From contig CAIRTT010000183.1 of the NCBI GenBank assembly GCA_903881535.1, positions 1 to 5,176 of the forward strand: 5,176 bases of DNA. The letters are read 5' to 3'. The notes beneath the pieces are model-generated. The model saw only the letters and a program-made list of their open reading frames with translations. It did not search any database and was not told the origin of the DNA. A program made the position numbers and the translations under genes. Position 1 is the stretch's first letter, and each line of letters begins with the position of its first letter. Source of the DNA: an uncultured Armatimonadota bacterium. Its GTDB lineage: Bacteria; Armatimonadota; Armatimonadia; Armatimonadales; Armatimonadaceae. This document shows positions 1 through 5,176 of this stretch, piece by piece.

Positions 1-262
1 CACAGAAGTCCTTGAGCTGATGCAGTGGAAGAATGGCGATGCACTCGATGCAAAGCTTGCGGAGAACAAGGAAGCCCTCGGGGATGAGCTGGCGGATGTT
101 CTTTACTACACGCTGCTGCTCGCCCATGATCAAGGCATCGATGTCGAAGCGGCGTTCACCCGCAAAATGGAGCGCAACGCCGCAAAATACCCAGTAGAGC
201 TCGCCAAAGGGTCATCCGCAAAATACACCGAGCTCAAAGCATCGCCAGACCAACAGAGTTAG
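1..262 (+). CDS. MazG-like nucleotide pyrophosphohydrolase (3' part only)
   Basis: This is the C-terminal 86 residues of a small all-alpha NTP pyrophosphohydrolase of the MazG-like/dCTPase (RS21-C6) group. These enzymes hydrolyse (d)NTPs, often non-canonical ones, to the monophosphate and pyrophosphate in the cytoplasm. The reading frame is open from base 2, with codons reading T-E-V-L-E-L-M-Q-W-K-N-G, so the start lies left of the window and roughly 30-40 residues are missing if the family length of about 110-125 applies. Visible signatures are the ELMQWK end of the first metal-binding helix (its first Glu is probably just outside the window), the second acidic motif DELADVLYY (ExxD, Mg2+ ligands), and the family ending KMERNAAKYPVE. 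A short polar tail of about 20 residues follows, then TAG. The internal ATG at base 20 is not a sensible start because it would remove the first catalytic helix. The gene converges on the permease with 5 bp between stops. Substrate preference (dCTP or other) cannot be decided. Confidence 0.82.
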   Translation, partial: TEVLELMQWKNGDALDAKLAENKEALGDELADVLYYTLLLAHDQGIDVEAAFTRKMERNAAKYPVELAKGSSAKYTELKASPDQQS

Positions 263-267
263 ACGCC

Positions 268-2205
268 TTAACCAGCAGCGTGCACTACAGGACGCTCATT
301 CGGATCCTTGACGGCCCTGCGGAGTATCTCGTGCGTCAATGGAGCAACATCCCCTTGCCCAGACAGCAGGAACTTCCCTAGAAACGCCAGTGGACTGCTC
401 TCAATCCAGTTGAAGTAGACGTGAGGTCGTCGGCCATTGGACATTTTAGAGACCTCAAGCAACAATGCGGCAATCGCATTTGGTACCGCAACGCCATCAC
501 AGCGCAGGACCCAGAACCCACTGACATCCACCCCGCGGACAACCATGTCACCGCTGAAATTGGATGCATCCTGCACATTCACTTCAAGAAATGCCCAGCG
601 CTCCTCTTCGGCAAAGTGATGGACCCAAGCAGCCTTGCGGGATGCCACTGAGTACTCATCGACATCCTGCGTGTCGGGATGATTTGCGATAAACCGAATC
701 TCCCCCTGCCTCGACATTTCCATAATCATCCGGCGCGCTTCGTCATCGAAATGCACCCCGGAGACACGGAGCTCAGTGACACGCCAGAGACGGCTGATCA
801 CAGAAATAAACACGATCCCGGCGATGAAGAGACTCGCGATGCGGAGGCCTTCCGGGTGCTCGATGATATTGACGATGAGGGTATACGTGAAAATCACCGT
901 GACGATTGAAAAGCCAATGAGTGCACCGCGCTCCTTACGTCGCCAGGCGCTCAGCGTTACCGCAACGGTTGCAGAGAGCATCAATGCCAGAACACCCGTT
1001 GCATATGCCCCTGCCTGCGCTTCGACATCTGCCTTGAAAGCCACTGTCACCAGGAAACAGATTCCGGTAAAGATCATCACCAATGGACGCACAGCCCGCG
1101 TCCACTCAGGCGCCATCCCATAGCGTGGGAGGTACCGAGGGACAATGTTCAGCAAACCCGCCATCGCGGATGCGCCAGCAAACCAGAGAATCAAAACGGT
1201 GATGATGTCGTAGGCGGTTCCAAATTTATCGCCAAGATACGTATGCGCCATGTATGCGAGCGCACGGCCATAGGCTTCGTGACCCTTTTGGAACATTTCA
1301 GGCTTGATCAGCATCGTCGTAACGGTGGAGCTGCCAATCAGGAGCACACTCATGAGAGCCGCCGCGACGGTGAGCAGCTTCCCTGCATTTCGAATCCGCC
1401 CAGCAGGCTCTTCTTTGTTATCGGTTGGATCACCCTTTACAAGTGGCATCACCACAACGCCTGTCTCAAATCCCGACAGACCAAGCGCCAGCTGCGGGAA
1501 GACAATTACGGCAGCGATTGCCATTTTGTCGATGCTTGGGAATGTCTGAAAGAGGCGGGATTGCCATCCAGAGATCAGGTCTGGATGTTGAACCAGCTGC
1601 ATGATTCCCTGGCCGACGACAATACAGTTCATCACGATGTAAATGGCAACAAGTGCGACTGCAATGCCAATCGCTTCATTGAAGCCCTTGAGGAAGACCG
1701 CACCGAGGAGACCAATCAGAACCAGCGTAATAAGAACGGCCCAATGTTCCATCCCGTGTGGCATCATCGGGTTTTCAACGATGTGCGCTGTCGCATCCGC
1801 CGCAGAGAGCGTGATCGTGATGATAAACCCTGTCGCTGCAAAGCCAATCAGAGAGAGCACAAAGAGCTTGCCATACCAATAGGGCAGCAACCCGGCCAGC
1901 ATCGAGATGGAGCCATCGCCATGCGGGCTGGCCTTTGCGACCCGCTTGTACATCGGAAGCGCACCGAACAGGGTTAGCAAAACCAGCACCATCGTGGCTA
2001 TCGGCGAAAGTGCCCCCGCCGCGAGCGCTGCAATACCTGGCTGGTAACCGAGTGTCGAAAAATAGTCGACGCCCGTTAGACACATCACCTTCCACCACGA
2101 ATGCGTGTGGTGGTGTGCTTCAACTTCTTTCTCAGTTTCGTAAAAGCCTTCCGGCTCTTCATAACCGGCTAAAACCCATTGACGAAGCTTTTTACTGATG
2201 CTCAT
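268..2205 (-). CDS. APC-superfamily permease with soluble C-terminal domain
   Basis: The product is a 645-residue inner-membrane transporter of the amino acid-polyamine-organocation superfamily, probably a cation-coupled importer. The substrate is unknown; an amino acid is the default family guess. About 12 hydrophobic segments are visible, near residues 41-64, 68-86, 113-133, 155-173, 176-200, 228-255, 276-300, 331-356, 374-390, 398-418, 428-448 and 456-473. The LeuT-fold landmarks are the glycine-rich break in TM1 (GVDYFSTLGYQPG, 45-57) and the GLSGFETGVVV motif in TM6 (242-252), typical of APC carriers. The N-terminus (1-38) is polar and ends in a histidine cluster, HHHTH (31-35). Residues about 475-645 form a soluble, probably cytoplasmic domain absent from standard amino acid permeases of about 450-500 residues. 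The ATG start overlaps the stop codon of the btpA-like gene as ATGA. Only a weak Shine-Dalgarno-like GTGAG precedes it, which favours translation by coupling. It ends with TAA. I recognise the family but no named gene. A potassium-type substrate, as in KimA/Kup-like APC members, is a possible alternative that the sequence does not decide. Confidence 0.88.
   Translation of the reverse strand: MSISKKLRQWVLAGYEEPEGFYETEKEVEAHHHTHSWWKVMCLTGVDYFSTLGYQPGIAALAAGALSPIATMVLVLLTLFGALPMYKRVAKASPHGDGSISMLAGLLPYWYGKLFVLSLIGFAATGFIITITLSAADATAHIVENPMMPHGMEHWAVLITLVLIGLLGAVFLKGFNEAIGIAVALVAIYIVMNCIVVGQGIMQLVQHPDLISGWQSRLFQTFPSIDKMAIAAVIVFPQLALGLSGFETGVVVMPLVKGDPTDNKEEPAGRIRNAGKLLTVAAALMSVLLIGSSTVTTMLIKPEMFQKGHEAYGRALAYMAHTYLGDKFGTAYDIITVLILWFAGASAMAGLLNIVPRYLPRYGMAPEWTRAVRPLVMIFTGICFLVTVAFKADVEAQAGAYATGVLALMLSATVAVTLSAWRRKERGALIGFSIVTVIFTYTLIVNIIEHPEGLRIASLFIAGIVFISVISRLWRVTELRVSGVHFDDEARRMIMEMSRQGEIRFIANHPDTQDVDEYSVASRKAAWVHHFAEEERWAFLEVNVQDASNFSGDMVVRGVDVSGFWVLRCDGVAVPNAIAALLLEVSKMSNGRRPHVYFNWIESSPLAFLGKFLLSGQGDVAPLTHEILRRAVKDPNERPVVHAAG
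2202..2205 (-). promoter_or_regulatory. ATGA stop/start overlap (translational coupling)
   Basis: On the minus strand these four bases read ATGA: the TGA stop of the btpA-like gene and the ATG start of the permease share two bases. The permease has no strong Shine-Dalgarno site of its own, since the preceding bases read GTGAGTCAAA. Ribosomes finishing the btpA-like frame therefore probably re-initiate on the permease. The overlap is seen directly; the coupling is inferred. Confidence 0.75.
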
Positions 2206-3038
2206 TTTGACTCACTGCAGGCCAAGCGCCATGCATCCACACACTGCATTGCCAAACCGGCATCGACTTCGCGGGTAACATCCCCGCCATACTTTGCCCC
2301 TGTCCCAACAATCACCGCAGTGGCCCCGGCGGCCTCAAGCGCTGCAGCCGTTGCTGGGGTGTAGCCGCTGCCAACCGCAATCAAGGCATTTGGAACGGCA
2401 GCCCGCACGCGCTCGATGTCCACCGTGTCCACACCAAAACCTGTCCCGGTCCCGCTGACGATCAGGCCATCCGAGAGCCCGCGGTAAACCGCATCCTTGG
2501 CGTGGTCCTCGATGCGTATATCTGCTCCGCCAAGCTGGCTGGCGTGCTTGACAAAGACATCCGACCAGATGCGGATATTCGCCCCGAGCTGGGACTTGAG
2601 CAGCTGCACAGCTCGCGCCTGCCCCTGGACAATTCCCTGATCGGTGACCGCTGCCCCGACATAGACATTAATGCGCACAAACTCAGCACCCACCGCGTGG
2701 GCGATAGACACTGCCGCAGGTCCATCGTTGCGGAGACAGTTGATACCAAGTGGGATGTCAGGATACGCGGCACGCAATGCCGCAGCACAGCGCGTCAGAC
2801 ACGCAAGCGTGATCGGGGGAACCGTTTCGAGGGCAAATGGTGCATCAAAGAAATTCTCAACCATGATGGCATCCGCACCGGCACTGACCCAGCGGCCCGC
2901 CTCACGCAGCGCTCGCTCGATGGTGACATCCAGAGACTGCTGGTAACGAACGCTCCCGGGGAGAGCGGAAAGGTGCACCATTCCAACGATAGGCCTGGAT
3001 GGATTCCAGAATTTTGGCACCACCTGCTGATTGTTCAC
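2202..3038 (-). CDS. BtpA/SgcQ family TIM-barrel protein
   Basis: The product is a cytoplasmic protein of about 278 residues in the BtpA family, a (beta/alpha)8-barrel related to ribulose-phosphate-binding enzymes. Founding members are cyanobacterial BtpA, needed for photosystem I stability, and E. coli SgcQ in a sugar-uptake gene cluster. The biochemical reaction of the family is not established. Counting from the start chosen here, the family motifs are in order: GMVHLSALPGS (19-29), ADAIMVENFFDAPF (55-68), PLGINCLRND (96-105), EFVRINVYVGA then VTDQG (119-135), SDVFVKHA (159-166), DGLIVSGTGTG (190-200), and the phosphate-binding-type loops VGSG (222-225) and VGTGAKYGG (244-252). The barrel is complete. 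I chose the GTG at 3036-3038 because AGGG lies 8 bases upstream; an in-frame GTG three codons earlier (3045-3047) has that AGG directly against it. The gene is first of a pair with the permease. Nothing in the window points to photosynthesis, so a role linked to the permease's substrate is more likely. That last point is inference. Confidence 0.88.
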   Translation of the reverse strand: MNNQQVVPKFWNPSRPIVGMVHLSALPGSVRYQQSLDVTIERALREAGRWVSAGADAIMVENFFDAPFALETVPPITLACLTRCAAALRAAYPDIPLGINCLRNDGPAAVSIAHAVGAEFVRINVYVGAAVTDQGIVQGQARAVQLLKSQLGANIRIWSDVFVKHASQLGGADIRIEDHAKDAVYRGLSDGLIVSGTGTGFGVDTVDIERVRAAVPNALIAVGSGYTPATAAALEAAGATAVIVGTGAKYGGDVTREVDAGLAMQCVDAWRLACSESK

Positions 3039-3046
3039 TAAAGCCA

Positions 3047-3050
3047 CCCT
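3047..3050 (-). promoter_or_regulatory. Ribosome binding site deciding the btpA-like start
   Basis: The minus strand reads GGTAGGGTGGCTTTAGTG here. AGGG sits 8 bases before the GTG at 3036-3038, a normal Shine-Dalgarno distance. The alternative GTG at 3045-3047 overlaps the last G of AGGG and has no spaced site, so the shorter protein is favoured. The difference is three residues. Confidence 0.5.
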
Positions 3051-3091
3051 ACCGGATGTAAATCCATTCGTCCAACAGGTGCCTTCGCAGA

Positions 3092-3119
3092 CACTTAATC
3101 ATGAAGTCTAACCGTTCAA
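3092..3119 (-). promoter_or_regulatory. Weak sigma-70-like promoter candidate for btpA-permease
   Basis: A promoter is expected here because a terminator separates the btpA-like gene from the upstream unit. The best match on the minus strand is TTGAAC (3119-3114, four of six consensus bases) followed, 16 bases on, by TAAGTG (3097-3092), which is a poor -10 element. The -35 box abuts the terminator's T-run. No better pair was found in the gap, and the promoter may depend on an activator or another sigma factor. Confidence 0.2.
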
Positions 3120-3120
3120 C

Positions 3121-3157
3121 AAAAAGGCCTCCAGTGGAATCCCCGGAGGCCATTTTT
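3121..3157 (-). terminator. Rho-independent terminator, possibly bidirectional
   Basis: A perfect 7-bp inverted repeat, GGCCTCC (3126-3132) and GGAGGCC (3145-3151), encloses a 12-base loop. On the minus strand the stem is followed by TTTTTGTTG, a proper U-tract, 16 bases after the oxidoreductase's stop codon. On the plus strand it is followed by ATTTTTATT, so it could also stop readthrough in that direction. It separates the gpsA/oxidoreductase side from the btpA-permease side. Confidence 0.88.
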
Positions 3158-3173
3158 ATTGCGTGTCCGCAGC

Positions 3174-4169
3174 CTAGTTCATGCGAACTGGGCGGCCACC
3201 ATCCGCAGCGCTCTTCCACGCGGCCTCGGTCAGCTCAATCGTGCGCAGCCCGCAGATTGGAGGCGCCGCAGGCGTGTCGCGCTCGCCACGGATGACCTGG
3301 ACAAAGTCTTCATCAATGTTACGCGTTCCCGGAATCGTCGCGCCATCCAAGGTTGTGCGGACATTGTTCTCATCCACAAATGACAGGTTGCCGTTGCGGT
3401 AGAAGAAGGCGCCACGCTCGCAGTAAATCGTGATGTCTTCGTGCCAGCCCACTACAGTGTCGCCGATAACGGAAATGTTGCCGATCGCACCATTGGTAAA
3501 TGTGAGCGACAGTGCGGAGTCGATATCCACCGGGGTGCCACGATTGTCCATGAATGCCGCAACCTGTGCAACGGTAAGCCCTGTAACCCACAGAATGATG
3601 TCGACGAGGTGTGAACCTGAATCGTTGATCTGACCGCCACCCGAGAGGGCTGGGTCCTGGCGCCAGGTACCTGCAACGGCGGTTTTCCAGTGCTGACATT
3701 GCATCGCGGTAATGTAGGTGACGGCGCCTAGCTCACCGGATGCGATTTTGTCTTTGATGATGGCAAATTGGCCAAAGGCATGGCGCTGGTAGGCCAGTGC
3801 AAAGACCTTGTCATACGACTTGTTTCGCTCGAGCAAGGCGTGGGCTTCCGTGACGCTGGAGACCATCGGCTTTTCACAGAGAATGTGCTTGCCGGCATCC
3901 ATCGCCGCATTCACCTGATCAAAGTGCTGGATGTGCGGGGTGATGATCTGAACAGCATCGACATCCTCGCGGGCAAGCAGCGCTTTGTAGTCAGGCGTCT
4001 CAAATGCATTCCGAAGATACGGATAGGTCTCTTTGGCGAGTGCGATTTGGCTTGGATTGATGTCGCAGAGGGCGGTGACTTCGACACCCTCGATGTTTTT
4101 CAGCTGGCCCATGTGGTGGCGTGCCATGCCCCCGGAGCCGATGATGCCTATGCGTACCTGTTTGCTCAT
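3174..4169 (-). CDS. Gfo/Idh/MocA family NAD(P)-dependent oxidoreductase
   Basis: The product is a complete 331-residue cytoplasmic dehydrogenase of the glucose-fructose oxidoreductase/inositol dehydrogenase/MocA family, which oxidises or reduces sugars, inositols and related polyols with NAD(P). The N-terminal Rossmann fold (about 1-120) has the dinucleotide loop GIIGSGGMARHH (8-19), an acidic residue after beta-2 (D36, in LCDINPS) suggesting NAD(H) preference, and the hallmark CEKPM (98-102) with catalytic-type Lys100. The C-terminal alpha/beta domain carries the second family signature, SGGGQINDSGSHLVD (176-190), with the usual Asp183 and His187. The length is normal and all key residues are present. 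The ATG start is supported by GAGGA at 4175-4179. The gene lies 100 bp downstream of gpsA in the same direction and ends 16 bp before the terminator. The real substrate cannot be read from sequence, because the family is very broad and no sugar-pathway neighbours are in view. Confidence 0.92.
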   Translation of the reverse strand: MSKQVRIGIIGSGGMARHHMGQLKNIEGVEVTALCDINPSQIALAKETYPYLRNAFETPDYKALLAREDVDAVQIITPHIQHFDQVNAAMDAGKHILCEKPMVSSVTEAHALLERNKSYDKVFALAYQRHAFGQFAIIKDKIASGELGAVTYITAMQCQHWKTAVAGTWRQDPALSGGGQINDSGSHLVDIILWVTGLTVAQVAAFMDNRGTPVDIDSALSLTFTNGAIGNISVIGDTVVGWHEDITIYCERGAFFYRNGNLSFVDENNVRTTLDGATIPGTRNIDEDFVQVIRGERDTPAAPPICGLRTIELTEAAWKSAADGGRPVRMN

Positions 4170-4174
4170 GGTTT

Positions 4175-4179
4175 TCCTC
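4175..4179 (-). promoter_or_regulatory. Shine-Dalgarno site of the oxidoreductase
   Basis: The minus strand reads CGAGGAAAACC directly before the ATG. GAGGA is five bases from the start codon, a strong match to the anti-Shine-Dalgarno sequence, and it fixes the start at 4169. Confidence 0.7.
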
Positions 4180-4189
4180 GTGCAGCTCT

Positions 4190-4205
4190 AGGGCAACAGT
4201 GCCCT
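4190..4205. repeat. Inverted repeat AGGGCA/TGCCCT in the gpsA-oxidoreductase gap
   Basis: A perfect 6-bp inverted repeat encloses a 4-base loop (4196-4199), ending 10 bases upstream of the Shine-Dalgarno site of the oxidoreductase. There is no T-run on either side, so it is not a standard terminator. It could be a hairpin in the leader RNA or an operator; it is too short to exclude chance. Confidence 0.4.
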
Positions 4206-4213
4206 CTGAACCA

Positions 4214-4235
4214 CCGGCAATTTCGCAGAAGCCGG
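4214..4235. repeat. Inverted repeat CCGGC/GCCGG with inner TTC/GAA pairing
   Basis: Five-base arms at 4214-4218 and 4231-4235 flank 12 bases. Read on the minus strand, the inside can extend the stem by TTC/GAA around a TGC loop, leaving a 3-base bulge. It is the middle of three consecutive inverted repeats in this 100-bp gap. No U-tract follows. Confidence 0.35.
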
Positions 4236-4239
4236 GTCT

Positions 4240-4266
4240 ATATTCCTGCAAACATCACGGGAATAT
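4240..4266. repeat. Inverted repeat ATATTCC/GGAATAT just after gpsA
   Basis: Seven-base arms at 4240-4246 and 4260-4266 are separated by 13 bases and start three bases beyond the gpsA stop codon. The stem is A/T-rich and no T-run follows on the minus strand, so termination is doubtful. Because of the dyad form, a binding site for a dimeric regulator is an alternative. Confidence 0.35.
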
Positions 4267-4269
4267 TTG

Positions 4270-5176
4270 CTATTCGATGCCGGCAAAGCGGCCCATTAGG
4301 CGGGCGACCGCTTCGCGTGGCTGGACATTTTCATAGCACACCGCAAAGACGGCATCGCAGACTGGCATTTCAACCCCAAGCTGCTTTGAGAGGTTTCGGA
4401 GCGCTTTGGATGACTCAACACCCTCGGCGACCTGTCCGATAGAAGCCACCGCATCGGTCAGCGGCATCCCCTGCGCAAGCGCATACCCAACCCGCCAGTT
4501 TCGGCTGAGGCGGCTGCCGGCGGTTGCGAGCAGGTCTCCGACACCAGAGAGGCCATAAAAAGTATCTTTGGATGCGCCCATCGCGACGCCAAGACGTGCC
4601 ATTTCCACCAGCCCCCGCGTCAGGAGGGCAGCTTTTGTGTTGTCTCCGAAGGAAAGGCCATCGGAGATGCCGGCCGCCACAGCAAGGACATTTTTCACTG
4701 CGCCGCCGACTTCGACACCGATGCAATCCGTGGATGCGTAGACGCGGAAGCGTTCCGTGCAGAACCAGCGCTGAACCGCTGCTGCTGTGTCGACATCGTG
4801 GCACGCCGCCACCGCCGCTGCAGGGATATCCTGTGCGACTTCCGTCGCGAGGTTTGGCCCACTGAGGACGACGCTACGACCGGTCCAGCCGGCGCGCTCC
4901 ATGACAGCGGATGGCAAAAGCAGGCTGTCAACCTTAATGCCCTTGCTGACGATGACGGCCACGGGCCCAATGTGTGGCCCAAGGTTGCCATTTAGGAGGT
5001 TGACAACCTGTGTGGTCATTTGACTAAGTGCGCCAGCAGGAACGGCGAACACGATGCCGTTCACATTGTCAATCGCAGCAGTCAGGTCTGCGACGAGCTC
5101 AATGGTCTCCGGAAGCGGACATCCAGCAAGGTACTGACGGTTTTCACGATGTTCCTGCAGGCGCTCCACCTGATCC
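4270..5176 (-). CDS. gpsA: NAD(P)-dependent glycerol-3-phosphate dehydrogenase (N-terminus outside window)
   Basis: GpsA reduces dihydroxyacetone phosphate to sn-glycerol 3-phosphate in the cytoplasm, supplying the backbone of membrane phospholipids. About 301 residues are visible and the frame stays open to the right edge (reading D-Q ahead of the GTG at 5167-5169). With a usual length near 330, roughly 30 N-terminal residues including the GxGxxG nucleotide loop are outside, so that GTG is not the start. From that GTG codon, the family signatures are FAVPAGAL (41-48), IVSKGI (73-78), VLSGPNLATEVA (101-112), GGAVKNVLAVAAGISDG (155-171) with the conserved Lys159, FGDNTKAALLTRGLVEM (174-190), GLSGVGDLLAT (206-216), SRNWRVG (222-228), GQVAEGV (245-251) and the ending MPVCDAVFAVCYE (268-280). 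The gene looks intact and functional. It is followed by a 100-bp gap and then the oxidoreductase, possibly cotranscribed. Confidence 0.95.
   Translation of the reverse strand, partial: DQVERLQEHRENRQYLAGCPLPETIELVADLTAAIDNVNGIVFAVPAGALSQMTTQVVNLLNGNLGPHIGPVAVIVSKGIKVDSLLLPSAVMERAGWTGRSVVLSGPNLATEVAQDIPAAAVAACHDVDTAAAVQRWFCTERFRVYASTDCIGVEVGGAVKNVLAVAAGISDGLSFGDNTKAALLTRGLVEMARLGVAMGASKDTFYGLSGVGDLLATAGSRLSRNWRVGYALAQGMPLTDAVASIGQVAEGVESSKALRNLSKQLGVEMPVCDAVFAVCYENVQPREAVARLMGRFAGIE

Noticed and set aside
20..262. The ATG at base 20 as the true start of the MazG-like gene
   Set aside because: The frame is open upstream and the family's first acidic motif is encoded before this ATG. Starting here would give an inactive protein, so the gene is truncated by the window edge.
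1243..1977. A 244-codon open frame on the plus strand opposite the permease
   Set aside because: It lies entirely antisense to a clearly recognisable permease. Its translation is rich in His, Arg, Asn, Gln and Cys with no domain pattern or hydrophobic core, as expected for a shadow frame.
2202..3038. The BtpA homologue as evidence of a phototroph
   Set aside because: BtpA/SgcQ proteins are widespread in non-photosynthetic bacteria, and no photosystem or pigment genes are in the window.
2502..3041. A 179-codon plus-strand open frame opposite the btpA-like gene
   Set aside because: It is antisense to a gene with all BtpA family motifs and has no protein family features of its own.
4170..4269. 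A sigma-70 promoter for the oxidoreductase
   Set aside because: Possible -35 words such as TTGCAG occur on the minus strand, but no acceptable -10 box lies 15-19 bases downstream, so I do not call one.
3768..4442. A 224-codon plus-strand open frame across the oxidoreductase start, the gap and the gpsA end
   Set aside because: It runs antisense through parts of two well-supported genes and has no recognisable motif. It is a codon-bias shadow.
5167..5169. The GTG as the true start of gpsA
   Set aside because: The frame continues open to the window edge, and a start here would lack the Rossmann GxGxxG loop needed for NAD(P) binding.

Overview
The window is a compact stretch of bacterial chromosome, roughly 55-60% G+C by eye. 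It has short intergenic gaps, Shine-Dalgarno sites where they can be examined, and one strong rho-independent terminator. All five genes are ordinary chromosomal families. There is no sign of a phage, transposon, CRISPR array, tRNA or rRNA. The gene content (GpsA, a Gfo/Idh/MocA oxidoreductase, a BtpA/SgcQ-type protein, a large APC permease, a MazG-like hydrolase) fits a free-living Gram-negative-type bacterium, but I cannot place the lineage from sequence alone. The BtpA homologue does not prove phototrophy, because this family also occurs in non-phototrophs.

Layout from left to right: (1) the 3' part of a plus-strand MazG-like nucleotide pyrophosphohydrolase, ending at 262; (2) convergent to it, with only 5 bp between the stop codons, a minus-strand gene for a 645-residue APC-superfamily permease with a soluble C-terminal domain; (3) directly upstream of the permease, and overlapping it by ATGA, a minus-strand btpA/sgcQ-family gene; (4) a 135-bp gap (126 bp if the upstream GTG is the start) with a strong hairpin terminator and, at best, a weak promoter for the btpA-permease pair; (5) a minus-strand Gfo/Idh/MocA oxidoreductase with a good ribosome binding site; (6) a 100-bp gap with three consecutive inverted repeats; (7) a minus-strand gpsA (glycerol-3-phosphate dehydrogenase) whose N-terminus lies beyond the right edge.

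Transcription on the minus strand therefore appears as two units: gpsA followed by the oxidoreductase, ending at the 3121-3157 terminator, and then btpA-permease. The four-base overlap makes translational coupling of BtpA and the permease likely and is the most useful functional clue here. The substrate of the permease and the reaction of the BtpA-like barrel cannot be read from the sequence. GpsA and the MazG-like enzyme are housekeeping functions (phospholipid precursor synthesis and nucleotide pool cleaning). I see no convincing new defence or mobile system. The points worth a second look are the coupled BtpA-permease pair, the permease's C-terminal domain and the structured gap upstream of the oxidoreductase.
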